From Emydura subglobosa (lineage: Eukaryota > Chordata > Testudines > Chelidae): a DNA stretch of 64,000 nt. Position 1 is the stretch's first letter, and each line of letters opens with the position of its first letter. This document shows positions 10,259-21,900 of this stretch, piece after piece. The translations under genes and the position numbers were made by a program. The DNA lies in contig ML679961.1 of assembly GCA_007922225.1 (NCBI GenBank), positions 73,388,890 to 73,452,889 on the forward strand. Reading direction: 5' to 3'. The notes below the pieces were generated by a model. That model was given only the letters and a program-made list of their open reading frames with translations, did no database searches and was not told the DNA's origin.

Positions 10259-12080
10259 ATTGATCCATTTGAAACTACATCAATGCTAATACCCTTTGGG
10301 GGGCAGGAGGACTCTGCATCCTTATTGGACCGCTGAGGATTCCTCTGTTTTTTCCCTTTTTCTGCTACCCAACTGTGGAACTGGCATTGCCTTTCCAAAC
10401 CAGAATAACTGCACTGGGTCCTCCCCAGAGCTAGTCAACCCCAGATCTTTAACTGCCAGAGGGGATATGGAATAATGTGGAAGAACTCATGGCTACTGAA
10501 GCTCTGACACTTCAGAGTTAGAAGCTGTATAGCAGAGGACAGCTACCAGGAGACTATGATGAATTTGCTCTTACTGGTGACATTCTAGATGAGCGATGAA
10601 ATATTATTTCCTGCACAGGAGCAACAAATGTAATCCTGATTATGAAGTGTCATTTTTTTTAGTATACAAGTGGGAAAAGATGAAATAATCTCCAACTCAC
10701 CTGATCAAGGTTGTACAGAGTTAGCTGCTTTCTTCTACAGATACAAATTGCAGAGGATTTTTTCTCAGGAATAGTCTTCAAGTGCACAAAAAGAGGTATT
10801 ATTATAGAGCTTGAAGTATGCAGAAGGAGCGTGAGAAAAAACAAATAGGTTACATTTCAGTTCCCAACATAACATGAACATTTTATGTTACTCTGAAACA
10901 CATTAAATGTCTGAAAATGATTATGTTGCTGGATTTCTCTTTCTACAGAAAATAGTCTGTGCATTTAACGATTAATGTGGAACCGTTTCCAGATTCCCTT
11001 TTACAAATATGATACTGTGGGTCAACTGCAGTATCAGAAAAAGGGAAAACTAAACTGGCATTATCTTTGGAATTTTGGCATTCTAAATTTGGTGTGGCAT
11101 GTGCATTATGCATAAGCTCTGTTGCAGGCTTCTCTGGTATGAGATGTGAGCATTACTATAGTCCTTTGAACAAGAAGGATGAAGAATTCCATAAACCTGT
11201 TTTCCCCTTCCCTCAAGTGCATATTCCCTATATTCATGCCTTAAGAATGGTATTTTCTATATTGCATTTCTTTTTGAAAACCAAAAGATAAAAGTCCATG
11301 AAACATTAGAAGCTGAAAGGGCAGAACCTGTACAATTTCACTGCAAAGAAATAAATAAAATCAAGTTTTATCCTAGTCTTACATAAGATAGTGAGAAGAA
11401 CATATATTATCAGTTATCTCAAATGTCTCTGTTCCCCCTCTGTATAAATATACATGTATAACCAAAGATTCACTTAATCCAGTGGCTAACAGCTGTAGCA
11501 GCTTCATTTACAGTTGTACTAATAGGACAATAAATAGGGGAAAGATGCTAATGAGTATTGGGTTCCAGTGATTGTAGTCTCTATGTTGGCATTAATTTGC
11601 AAATACCTCCACTTCCCCTGCTATTTGGATACTGCAGAACTGATGAGGGGACTGTGGCCAGGCGTTGCTTTGGGCAGATCCTGGGGAGCCTACACAGAGT
11701 AGCTGCAGTGCCTGTGCACCATGAAGCCTATCTTTGTGCTGGTACCCTGTGCACTACCACACAGCGAAGATCCAGATGGAAAGAGCATTTCTGTAGGCGG
11801 TTGGCTGCTCCCCACCTCGAAGGACAGATTCAGGAGTAGTTAGTAAGGGCTAAAGAAATGCAGCATCCAGTATGTTGTGGCTGGAAATGGGAGCAGAATT
11901 CCTTCCCTCCAGTCTTTGGTTAACTCCACTACACGAAACCCAGTTCCTAAGTCTTTAACTCAAGCAATAACATTAAAGCCTTAGCCACTATGGCTGAATC
12001 CCATACACTGACATACACTGTGAATTTTGCATGAATGGCAAAGTCATCATATTTTCATAAAATGTTGCTGTCTTTTTGCG
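10259..12080. other. Intergenic sequence
   Basis: No gene identified. A 93-codon frame from 11558 has no recognisable domain. The rest is unique AT-rich sequence. Confidence 0.45.
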
Positions 12081-12313
12081 GTAGTATGGCTTAGTGGGTA
12101 ATGCATTGGAGTGGGATTCAGGAGACCTGAGGTTTTTTTCCTGGCTCTGCTATAGGCCTGCAGGGTGAGCTTTGACAAGTCCTTTCACCTCCCTGTAATT
12201 CAGTTTCACCATGTGTAAAAAAAAAATATGATACTGACCTCCTTTGTAAAGCACTTTGAGATCTATTGATGAAAAGCAGTATATAAGAAATCAGTATTAT
12301 TATTATTGTTATT
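12081..12313 (+). mobile_element. MIR-like SINE, nearly full length
   Basis: The parts are in order. A tRNA-like A box (ATGGCTTAGTGGG, about 12086) is followed by GGAGACCTGAGG, CTGGCTCTGC, the core with TTCAGTTTCACCATGTGTAAA and GATACTGACCTC, then a TTTGAGAT tail ending in an ATTATT microsatellite (12295-12313). Confidence 0.85.
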
Positions 12314-12899
12314 TATGATGGTTTGAGCAAGACTGGGAAAGGAATTTCTAGCTCATACCATCCCCACTCCAGACTCCAAGCATGCTAGAAATGGCAACAG
12401 AGGGCTAGTAGCCATTATTGCTGTAGTCCATAGGGTAAGACCTCCTAAAGGCTCAGTTCAGAGTTCCAGAAGCTGGAAAATTCCAAGAGTGGGATTACGT
12501 GATTTACATCAAGCAGGATTTGGCCTGTGGTGGTCAACAACCTACCCAAGCACATGTCGTCTTGCTGTCATTCCTTTATAGCTTACATTTATACAGTATG
12601 TGGTATCCTGAAAGATCCCAAAGTGCTTTACAAATGGCTGGGTCAGTGAACCTATCTTTAACTTGAACTCTATGTGAGATTCAGAAATATGTGTTTCTTC
12701 TATGTTCCAACCCCATTTCAAGTACTTTATTTTGGCTGAATGAAGAAACACTAAAGTACCCAGAGAAGTGACTATGGTTACTTCATATAAACGAGGATGG
12801 GGAAAAAAATCTATATTTTTCTCATCTTTGAAGAATGTAGTGCTTAAAAAAATGAGGGAAGATCATCACATTTTTTCTGACATGAAGAAGGAATTTCTA
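12314..12899. other. Intergenic sequence
   Basis: No gene. A short 'CAAAGTGCTTTACAAATGG' word near 12619 is a typical SINE-tail fragment; otherwise nothing is recognised. Confidence 0.4.
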
Positions 12900-13141
12900 T
12901 AGTGATTAAAACATGTACTGGTAGTCAGGACTCCTAGGTCCTGTTCACAGCTCTGCCACCAACTTGATGTGTGATCTTAGGCAATTCATGTAAACCTTTC
13001 TGTGCATTATTTTTCCCATCTGCAAAAAGATGATCATACTGTCCTTCCCCACTGGTGGCTTGTGAAGCTTAATTAAAATATGAAAAATGGTCAGCTGAAT
13101 GCTGCATGGAAAAGTTGCTATGTAAATACAAACTCTACACA
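12900..13141 (+). mobile_element. MIR-like SINE
   Basis: Head (TAGTGATTAAAACATG), 'CAGGACTCCTAGGTCCTG', 'CAGCTCTGCCACCAACTTG', 'TGTGATCTTAGGCAA' and 'CCCATCTGCAAAAAGATGAT' occur in the expected MIR order. Confidence 0.85.
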
Positions 13142-14119
13142 TTTAAAAATCACGGTATCCTAATGGAGACAGCTGCTGTGGCTTTTAGACCTTTACAACC
13201 AGGCTGAGTAGATAGGGGAGATACCTGAAGAGGATAGATGCTAGTGGAATGCCTCAGGGGGTTCTGCAAAAAATATGCCTCATTTCAGCCCTAACACTCT
13301 CTAACACTCATGAAAATTCCTCCACACTCAGGGACTGCAAATACAAGGATTCCAGCTGCCCTCTGTCTACTGTGGATGTGTGTGGACTTCATGGACCTTC
13401 TAATTTGCTTGCTCATTCGTATAGGAGCATCCAGACTCTGATCTTTCAACTCTGGAATGCTCTCCCAGGCAGAGCAGATGTGAAAAATCTGTATTAGGTC
13501 ATCTAGTGCTTCTCTTCATGCTATTTTCTCCAGACAGCACAGGTGAACTCCCTGTGACCCCCAGGGATTGCTTGAGTCCCCTTTTAAAGGGACGAACAAT
13601 GAAGTTCCCTGCATTTTCTCTGATTCTGTATTTCAATAACAACATTTTGTTATGTATCCAGAGATTCAGAAGGCTGTTTCGTATCTTTTTACCAATTAAA
13701 AGAGAAAGGGTAAGTTATATTGGTAGTTTATGTATTAATAATAGTTTAATAAGATTATTATTAATACAAATGTACTTTAGGACCCTGTCAGGGGGGAGGC
13801 AGTTTATTATAAATAATTCCACTATGAGACCAGAGACAGAGATAGCTCATACACTATGAAAAATATGCATGTGCGCGTGCGCACACACACACATACATGA
13901 AATGTGGCGTTCTTTAAGAATGGGATACTACAAATGGGATTAGAGAAATTAAAAAGGAAACAGACTTGTGGAGAAAGGGAAAAAGTAATGGAAGGGTTGT
14001 GGTGGATGTCCAGGAGAACTGAACTGAGGCTTCCGCAAAATAGATTTGATCACCTAAGTATTTATCATTCAGTAATTGAATCCCCCCCAAAGATCAGATT
14101 TGGTCCAATTGTTTCAGCA
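13142..14119. other. Intergenic sequence with a Z-DNA-prone run
   Basis: No gene. An alternating purine-pyrimidine stretch of mixed TG, CG and CA steps lies at 13866-13892. A 117-codon frame from 13506 has no recognisable content. Confidence 0.45.
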
Positions 14120-14996
14120 TGGAAATGAGTTCTTCTTTTGCCTCCACCACTAACTTTCTGTATGGTTTTAAGACATTGTCTTAGCTACAGCTGGTCTGAA
14201 ATTTTTTGACAAAATGATTTTTCATCAGAAAATGCTGATTCACCCAAACCCATTTTTTTTTTTTTTGTGGGACCATACCGGTTTCAACAAAACTGTTGTT
14301 GAGAAAGGTTCCTCAGGTTGAGGACAGCATTGTTGGTCAAAGAGATAGAGAGCCCCCACTATAGGCAGTAGGCCAGACCACTGACCTGGGACATAAGAGA
14401 CCCACTTTCAAATTCATTCTCTTCCTGATATGTATCAGGGACTGGAACCCAGGTCTTCCACCTCTCAAGAAAGCATCCCAGCCACAAGTTATTGGGTATT
14501 CTGGGGTGTGTGTGGCGGGGAGCTTCCACAGTCTCTCCTGTTAGAGCTGTTCCCCTGTGTATACATAATTAAATGAATATTAATTGAGTCAGAGTTGATT
14601 CAGTACACGAGTGGTTAGGCCACTCATACGGAATGTGGGAAAATCAGATTCAAGTCCCTCTTCTGAGTTAGAGAGAGCAGGGACTTGAATCTGGTCTTTC
14701 ATTTCCCAGGTATGTACCTTTACCACTGAGTAGCCTAGTAGCTATCCAGGGGAGCCTATGTCTCTTTCTGGTTTATTATAACAAAAAAAAATTCAAAAGT
14801 TATTGGTTTCATCCCATTGCGGACTGATAAAATATTTGAAATCAGGAAATTTTCACAGGATGGGAAAATTATTTCCCACCCAGCTCTAGTCTTAACCTCT
14901 CTGCGCCTGTTTGACCATTTGTAAGAAATAGGGATAATAGTATTTTACTCACATTTGAGATCTATACATGAAAAATGCTATGATTATTAAAAGTTG
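14120..14996 (+). mobile_element. MIR-like SINE split by a later insertion
   Basis: The 5' part (14120-14183) reads 'GCCTCCACCACTAACTTTCTG' and stops at GTCTTA. The SINE resumes at 14889 with GTCTTAACCTCTCTGCGCC and continues through the 'CATTTGTAAGAAATAGGGAT' core to about 14996. The insertion occupies 14184-14888. Confidence 0.75.
14184..14888. mobile_element. MITE-like element inserted in a SINE
   Basis: About 705 bp lie between two copies of GTCTTA (14178-14183 and 14889-14894), an apparent target duplication. The ends are loosely inverted: ACAGCTGGTCTGAAA, and TAGAGCTGGGTGGGAAA read from the other end. The interior holds tRNA-like 'TGGTTAGGCCACTCA' and 'GGGACTTGAATCTGG' words. It has no coding capacity. 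Confidence 0.65.
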
Positions 14997-15224
14997 GAAC
15001 TCAGATATCTGTCAGGTAAGTAGATTATTTAGTTGGGAGGACTCTGAGAAGAGGATTTTATCATCCATTGTGTAACCCTATTTAGGAGAAGTATCATTTG
15101 ATCCAGCAACAGACCCCACCACAATGTGAACAGAGTGTGTTATAAATTATGGGACTACGCTCAGTACAGTAAAGTGCTATGCACACAGGAATTCCTCATT
15201 GTTCCTTCAATTGACCAAATCAGT

Positions 15225-15440
15225 TTTATGTTTGTAACCAAGATTTTCAAAAAAGTGATTAGTGAGTCTGGGTGCTTCAATTTTTGGGGGCTCAACTTGA
15301 GCCACAATAACGGGCCCAAATTTTCAGAAACTGCTGAACTCTCTGAAAATCAGAACCTTTTAAGGCATATCAAGTGGAGTAACCCAAAAACCGAGGAACT
15401 TAAAATCCCTTGTCTCTTTTTAAAATCTTGGCATTTGTCA
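15225..15440 (+). repeat. Dispersed repeat fragment (GATTTTCA...AAAATCAGA family)
   Basis: It shares ordered motifs with 49265-49450: GATTTTCAAAA, then a CAAATTTTCAGAAA-type word, then AAAATCAGAACCTTTTAAG, then CCCAAAAA. It is a diverged copy of the same unknown family. Confidence 0.5.
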
Positions 15441-15699
15441 CTTCAGAGCAATTGATCATTTTAAACACCCTAGACATGGACAGGTTTTATTTTGGATGCC
15501 TATTAATTTTGCCATAGATCTGCCATTTTGGTCTGATACACTTATTGTAAACCACATTAACCCAATATGGTTCTTTTTCCTGATACTAATGGACCTCAGA
15601 TTCTTTACCTCAAACAATAGAGTCAAACGATTTTGAATCCAGAGTTCCTATGTTCACTCCTCACAGAAAAGCTAAGTAGAAGCATTGGCTAAAATTTCC

Positions 15700-16067
15700 A
15701 AAAGTATGTAAGTGATTTTTAGAGCCTAAGTCTCAAAAGGGATTTAGGTATTTGAGAGTCTAAGTCTCATTGGATTTTGGTGAGACCTAGAGTCCTAAAC
15801 ACCTATGTCACTTTAGAAAATGGAACTTGGGTTCCTACATCACTTAGGGTTAGAGCCACAAAAGGACTTAAGGTGTTTAAACACCTAACTCCTGTGTGTA
15901 CTGCCACCTAGTGTAATCCCTGGGCCTGAGTTAGCTGCCCTATCTGCTATACAATGCATGGGAGAAATTAAGCACTTAAGAAACCAGTCCTCAGAAGCCA
16001 GTAAGACGAGTCAGGAGTCACCTAAACTAGCCAGGAGTGAAATGTAAAGCACAGGAGTGGGATTTAG
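15700..16067. repeat. Degenerate TTAGG(T/C)-rich repeat block
   Basis: Many imperfect 'CCTAA..' and 'TTAGG..' words (for example GGATTTAGGTATTTGAGAG) show fragments of the family that is seen with terminal inverted repeats in the next entry. A CTCF-like motif lies inside it at 15901-15914. Confidence 0.45.
15901..15914 (-). promoter_or_regulatory. CTCF-like motif
   Basis: Read on the - strand, ACACTAGGTGGCAG matches the vertebrate CTCF core (CCACYAGGTGGCAG) at 13 of 14 positions. It lies in a repeat-rich stretch. Binding is inferred from the motif only. Confidence 0.35.
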
Positions 16068-16449
16068 GGCCTAGATTCACAAGGTACTTAGGTGTCTAAC
16101 TCCCTTTGATCTAAGCCTTAGACACCTCACTGACAGGCTGGCGGAAGGTCCCTATCTCTGCTCAGGCTTCTCAGCTGTGAATTCTTTCCTGGAGTTGGAT
16201 GCCTAAACCAGGTCACCCTTTTTCACCCAGGGTACGTCTGCATAGCCCATGGATGTGAGCCTCCCAGCTGGGATTGACAGACTGAGGGTAGCAGGACTTG
16301 TGCTACTGCTCTAACAATAGCTGTGTAGACAGCGCTTTCAAGTTGTGCCTTTAGAGTGCTAATGTGTCTGTTGAACAATGGGTCTGAGAATGTCACGGAC
16401 ACCTAAATGTTGGATTTAGCTGCCTAAGAAGCTATGTGGATCTAGCCCT
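16068..16449. mobile_element. MITE with TAGATTCACA-type terminal inverted repeats
   Basis: It starts AGGGCCTAGATTCACAAGG. Read from the far end it starts AGGGCTAGATCCACATAGC. Within it at 16229 to about 16330 sits a fragment of another family (GGTACGTCTGCATAGC ... GCTGTGTAGACAGCGC). Related pieces occur at 24590-24670, 42185-42245 and 59790-61440. Confidence 0.6.
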
Positions 16450-17829
16450 TCGGCACTTTTGAAAATGCTACCCTCGCTACACCTGAACCAACCCTTCTCA
16501 TGTCCTTGCAGCTAGTGTCCCCCAGTATTTCTCTGGTACCTTACATGTTTTTATGTTCAAGTCTGCCATTGCTAAACAAATTGGCCCTGAAGGACAAGTT
16601 TATGAAATACCATTTAATTTTTCCAATGCAGCACATCTCTGTCCTTATAATCAAGGAAAGCCTTGGGTTTAAAAACAAGGATTGTATTCTTTGGGCATAT
16701 GAAACTTTAAAGCTTCTAAGTCATGTCTAGACTCATCTTTTAAAAAAACAAACAAATAACAGTGCTCTGAGGTTGTTCAAAAACAAATGCACCAACAAGT
16801 AATGGTTTCCCCTCTCTTTTTCTCCACCTTTTCTCTTTCCTCAACAGCTGCTTCTCCTTTGATTCTGCAGCCAGCTCAAGGCCCTGTCAAACTGGGTATC
16901 AAGTCTCAGAAAGATTGTCAGTCACCATGGCCTACATGTAGGACTTCAGCAATCTCATAGAGATATTTTTTCCCCTTTTACAAATTTAATTGCCTAGCTT
17001 CAGAGTGTTCAGAATAGCATGGATTGTGCATTAATATTGGCAGTCATCCCTTTTTTCTTCTCCCAGAAGATATTGGCTCAGAATGTTTCCCCTTCTATCT
17101 CCCTGCTGATTTCTGAGACTGCAATGGGGAGAAAAGGTAGCTTTAGCTCTTCCTAAGCTTTCATTAATGAGACAGAGGGGCTGCCTGCTCAGGGAAAGAA
17201 GAATGAAGTTGAATGCACAGGGGGTGGGGAGAAAAGAGGAGGCTGAAATGAGCACTATGGGAGATAAGAAAAGTATGATGAAGAGGGAAAAAGGATGAAA
17301 AGCAGGGAAGTGTAATCTCCCCATTCATTCATCTCCTTGTCTTCTCTCATTCAATTTTTGCATTTCTTCTTCTTGTCTCCTCTTTGATATAAGAAGATAC
17401 CATGGTGATTGGAGAATTATACAGCGATTAAATTGAAAACTGTCAGAAGGACCATTTTAAAAAAAATGGTAATGAAAAACTAACAAAGAGGACTGGGGAC
17501 AGGTGTCTAATTGGATGTGGGTCACACCCATCAGAAGAATTTTTAGGATGTTCTGATATTTATACAGTTAAGAGAAATGGGATGACAGTAAGCCCATGAA
17601 AATTTAGGTTGAATGGTTGAAAAAATTTCCAAACAGATTGGTTAATTTGGGAAAATGCCTCCCAAGGGAATTAGTGGAAAACTTTATATGCTGAACATCT
17701 AATTGGCTATTTGTTCAGTAAATATAATTTTACCCAATTTCTTCTGGTTTTGAAATCCGACCTTAAAATTAATCAGGACAAAGCATTAGAATATATAAAA
17801 TGGCCAAGGATGGTAGTAATGAAATACTT
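16450..17829. other. Intergenic sequence
   Basis: No gene or clear repeat. A purine-rich stretch on the + strand (about 17215-17300) gives a pyrimidine-rich frame on the other strand that is not a gene. Confidence 0.45.
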
Positions 17830-18215
17830 AGCCTAATGAGATCTTTCCATCTCTAATTTGTATGATTCCTATAGGTAATCTAATCCACATCCTTGGGAGG
17901 CCAGAAGAAATTCATACTTTTTCTACTCCTTCATCCAGCTAATTTTTAAATGTCTCAAACAATAGAGCCTCCATCATTTCTTTTGGGTGATGGCTCCTGT
18001 TTTACAGAGCTCACTGTTGGGAAGATTCTCCTAATATATAGCATGTACATCTTTTTCTTAATTTCATACTGCTTTAGTGGGAAATGGGCTAGGTGTCTAA
18101 AAAGTCCTTCTCTGTATCTTGTTTCTATGATTCTCCAAATTTGTAAATTAATTTTAACAGTGTTTGTGCCAGTTATTGCATTACCCTTCAGACAATATTC
18201 CATTCCAACACATCA
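17830..18215 (-). mobile_element. CR1-type LINE 3' fragment
   Basis: The words are in the order known from reverse-oriented CR1/L3-like 3' ends: 'AATCTAATCCACATCCTTGGG', 'TTTTTAAATGTCTCAAACAAT', 'AGAGCCTCCATCATTTC', 'GGGAAGATTCTCCTAATAT'. It has no reverse transcriptase coding capacity. Confidence 0.6.
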
Positions 18216-19110
18216 AGTTCCAGTACCACCACCAAGACTCCTGACTCTCAAAAAAGATGGTGATTCATCTAGCAGATAGGTTCTCTATAATTGCCTTGTT
18301 AACACAAAATCACATAGACTGGGTTCACCCTTTTATAGGTTCTTTCCCAGAATGCTTTTCTTGGTAGCTGCTCCTTTAAATGAGGGAGAGAGAAGCAGCC
18401 TTGTCCATGTGACAGCTACAAGCTACTACTCCCTGCCTTCCAGCTGGTAAGTATTTTTATCTCCTGTTATGTTTTCTTTTGGTGTTCCCTTTTCTCTGGA
18501 TAGTAAAGAGGCAATTTGCTCTCCCGCTCTTCTATCTTCTCTCTACTCTTCTCCACATCCTCTTTCTCCACCCCCATCATTTTCTGCCCACCATTTTTCC
18601 TCATGGAATTATATTTGCTTTCCCATCAGTTTTGTTCCTTGCATAAACTTGGTCTGCAGTTTGGCTGTGCACTCTTAAATAGTGACTGCATTTCACCTCA
18701 GAGGAGGGAACATTTCAATGATAAATGAAAGTTATCCATGCTTAAAGTTTGCATAACAGTTTTGTGACTTTGAAAGTGCTTTGTCATCCTTTGGTGCAAA
18801 TGTGAGGCCATGATTTTTCAGCTCTCTCACTATCTCACTTTTCTGTGCCCTCCATGACTCTTTTCATATTTATTTGTATTGTGTTTGAATGTCTTTTATC
18901 TACCCTGTCTGGCACAATCAGTGCTTATTTTGTTTTTAAAATATTATTCTGATTAGTAGTAATTAGTAGAACTAATGAAAATGGTTGGGTTAATAGCCAT
19001 GAAGACTGAAGTCTTCGATCTATATACCCACCACACAGATAGAGTATGGCAACTACCAAATTCCTCACTGATAGATAACTAATCCTATAGTTTAGCCTTC
19101 TCTCTGGGGA
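18216..19110. other. Intergenic sequence
   Basis: No gene. A pyrimidine-rich tract (18515-18605) produces spurious open frames. Nothing else is recognised. Confidence 0.45.
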
Positions 19111-19344
19111 GCGCATGATTCACTGGACTAGAGTTAGGAGAACTTGGCTTTATTCTTGGCTCTACCACTGATCTACAGTGTGATCATGGACAAGTAATTT
19201 AATCACTGTGCCTCAGTTTCCCCATCTGTAAAATGGGGATAATGATAATTTCTCTGGTTTGTAAAATACTTTGAGAACTATGGATACAAAATATAATGTA
19301 AGTGCTAAATATTATGATGATGATTATTATGATGATTATTATTG
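19111..19344 (+). mobile_element. MIR-like SINE with GAT/ATT tail
   Basis: A very clear core: 'TTGGCTCTACCACTGATC', 'TGTGATCATGGACAAGT', then CCTCAGTTTCCCCATCTGTA and AATGGGGATAATGATAA. It ends in an ATTATGATGATG tail. It is the best-preserved MIR-like copy in the window. Confidence 0.9.
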
Positions 19345-19600
19345 CTGAACTAACAATTTCTTCAAGTTCACTTTTGGTTCAAAATTATTCTGCATTTTTA
19401 TGTGAGAATTTCAGATCTAGGGATTGATCTAGAAATCTAGAATTCTCTAAGTACAATCAATATGTGCTATTGGAGCTGTTTTGGGTTATTTGTCAGATAA
19501 ATCACATGGCGTTTCTGTTTCTGATTGGATGAGCACACAAGTGTTTCTGCCACAAATAATGGCATGTGCAGATTGTGAGTGGTTTTAAAACAGCTATATA

Positions 19601-19935
19601 AGGTATGTCTACACAGCCTGCCCTTGAGTATCCATGCTGCATTGTAAATCTGGGTTTACAGTTGTTGGTCCTAGGTCTCACAGCCGTGCTAATGCATCCA
19701 TACAGCACCGTGAAGACTTTCTGACTCTGCTCTGCAGCTTGAGCTGCATCCACATTGCAGAATGATAGGATTTGGACCTGAGTCACAGAGACAGGCTCTG
19801 ACCCATCCCTATGGCAGTGTAATAGGACTTGGATCCTGAGTGCTTATTGACCTGAGTCAGACTAATTTTTTTTGGACAGAAGTGGGGCTTGGGCTTAAAC
19901 CTGAGTCAGAGTCTGGGCTTAGTGTACACATACCT
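19601..19935. mobile_element. MITE with AGGTATGTCTACAC termini
   Basis: 335 bp begin AGGTATGTCTACAC. Read from the far end they begin AGGTATGTGTACAC (one mismatch in 14). There is no coding capacity and the target duplication is not clear. Related ends occur at 16229 and 54102-54404. Confidence 0.75.
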
Positions 19936-20461
19936 GTAGATACATAAAAGGGAATAAGATGCTTCTCCCCAATACCCTATGTAGCCTCCTCAGTCTTTGG
20001 ATGCAGAGATGAAGCAGACTCCACACAGCTGATAGTCCGTACCCTTGAGCAAGGAGGTGGAAAGAAGCTGTGAGAAGAACCTTGACTCTGTTCCCCCAAA
20101 ATACCAATCAGAAGAGGTGCACTGGCACGAGTGAAGGGTAATGCACTACACTTGGTAAAGGGTTGTATCAAATTACTCTTGCTTTTCCCCCAAGCTGGGC
20201 TGCTCTTGCGGCAGTGCTGCTGAATGCCATCACTGGCCCTTACACAGGGCTGTGCTAGAGGCTAGATCTTAATTTTAATTCAGATTTTGTAATTGGCTGT
20301 CTACACATATTTTTGCAGCATAAAATGCAGAAAATGTTTGTGGAAAGAGAATATAAGGGGCTGGCATGTCAGTGAAGCAACTGTACCAAAAAAATGAATA
20401 TTCGTAGTTTTCTTTAAATTAAGCATTCACCTATCTTTCTACAGAACCTCTCAATAAGGGG
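19936..20461. other. Intergenic sequence
   Basis: Nothing recognised. Confidence 0.4.
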
Positions 20462-20660
20462 TTTCAAAACCCTTTATAAATATTTATTCAAAGCCTCTTC
20501 ACACCAGTGTGCAGTACATAAATATTATGTCCATTTTACAGAGGAATATACTGAGGCACAGACGAGACCCATGACTTACGCCTGCCATCTCAGTGGCTGA
20601 CCCCGAAATAGAACTCTGATTTCCTGACTCTTCTGCTGTCAACGTTAAGAGTACATGCAC
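20462..20660 (-). mobile_element. MIR-like SINE, diverged
   Basis: On the + strand it reads 'CCATTTTACAGAGGAATATA', 'CTGAGGCACAGA' and 'GATTTCCTGACTC', the reverse complement of a MIR core and head. Confidence 0.75.
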
Positions 20661-21240
20661 TTTAGCGTTCTCCTCTGCCCTATTGTAACTATAGGCTAAT
20701 GGAAAGACAATATCTTTTCCAAGGGAAGTTTGTAAGGGTTAATGTGGCTTTTCATGTCTCGGTTCTTGGGATGAAGTTCCCAGATAGTTAGCGGCAACAT
20801 CTCTTTCAATCAAATGGGTGAAGACAAAAGGGTTAACCATCATCATTATCTCTTTGTCCCATATTCCTAAAGAGCATTTTTGTTGGTGTTTGAATGCATT
20901 TCTTTAACTGCCCTGTTAATCACTTAAAGTAAATCTTTAGCCAGTTTGTTCACTCAGCAGATTATATGTAACCTTGTGCGTTTCAGTAGTGGATTCCTCA
21001 TGCAATGGGATTACTGCTCTAACAATGCAGTATCATTTCATCACCATGTTTGGGGAAATATAAATGGAGAGGAAGAAACACAATTAACTACTACATTAAG
21101 TGAAAATGGAAAAAAAAAAAAAAAAAGGAACTCTCTGAAAATTTGTCCCCAAATTTAGGTTTTGTAAATTTAAATAGGAGCATGTCCTATTTATTTTTTT
21201 AATCCAGTGAAAACAAGGAACAGTTTACATTTCACATTTG
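20661..21240. other. Intergenic sequence
   Basis: No gene. A poly(A) run lies near 21110-21126. The rest is unique. Confidence 0.4.
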
Positions 21241-21253
21241 CAGCTCAAACATT

Positions 21254-21900
21254 TGTCGTGGAAAAGATCACGCAGCTTCTCTTTTAGGGTTGGAACGAGC
21301 AGAACCTTAATTGTGACATACACACAGGAAGCTATAGCTATAGGGAAGCCCAGGCAGCACGTCCCTGTGTTGATCTCTGGAACTTCACCTTGGTACAAAA
21401 TACAGATGGCTTATATAGGTTTTTTTAAGATTCCTTTTTACATACAGATCGTATAGTGGAGTTTCTGATACTTAACAGGTCATTTACCACACATAGGGTG
21501 CTTATAACATACAGGGGGGGTCTCATGGTGCCAGCATGTCCCGGTGATTCTTTTGGTGCCAGTGAGTCCCGAGTCACATACAGTCACTTGTTATCTATCT
21601 GACAGGGTATGGCTGGGTGCTATTACAAAGGTAGTTAATGTCTTACAACATAGACCAGCGATTTTGCATTTCTATTGTAGTTCTAAGACATCCTGCATGA
21701 ATTTAGCATTTCTATCACATTCCAGGCTAAGGCATCTTGTCCGAATTTTTGTGATTCCACATATTGCAGCATTGTTCCAATGCTTAAGAGAGAGAGCATG
21801 AAACTGACCAGAAGCTGACTAAAAAGAGACCAGAAACTCACTAGTCTCTTTCCTTCACTTTTTTTCCCAAGACAAAAAGGCAAAGAATAAACAAACAGCA
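21254..21900 (-). mobile_element. Possible solo LTR or other retroelement fragment
   Basis: Read on the - strand it has a TATA-like ACCTATATAA (21411-21420), then a weak poly(A)-like AATTAA (21307-21312) about 100 nt further on, and an end TTCCACGACA that would suit an LTR terminus. No primer-binding site, polyprotein frame or target duplication is seen. It may be something else. Confidence 0.22.

Noticed and set aside
11558..11839. 93-codon frame with mixed composition
   Set aside because: Looked gene-like at first, but I recognise no family, and no splice sites, start context or flanking signal supports it.
12081..12150. Possible tRNA gene from A-box-like sequence
   Set aside because: It is the head of a MIR-like SINE; the rest of the SINE follows directly.
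14580..14730. tRNA-like words (TGGTTAGGCCACTCA, GGGACTTGAATCTGG)
   Set aside because: No cloverleaf with acceptor stem can be assembled; they are internal parts of a MITE-like repeat seen elsewhere.
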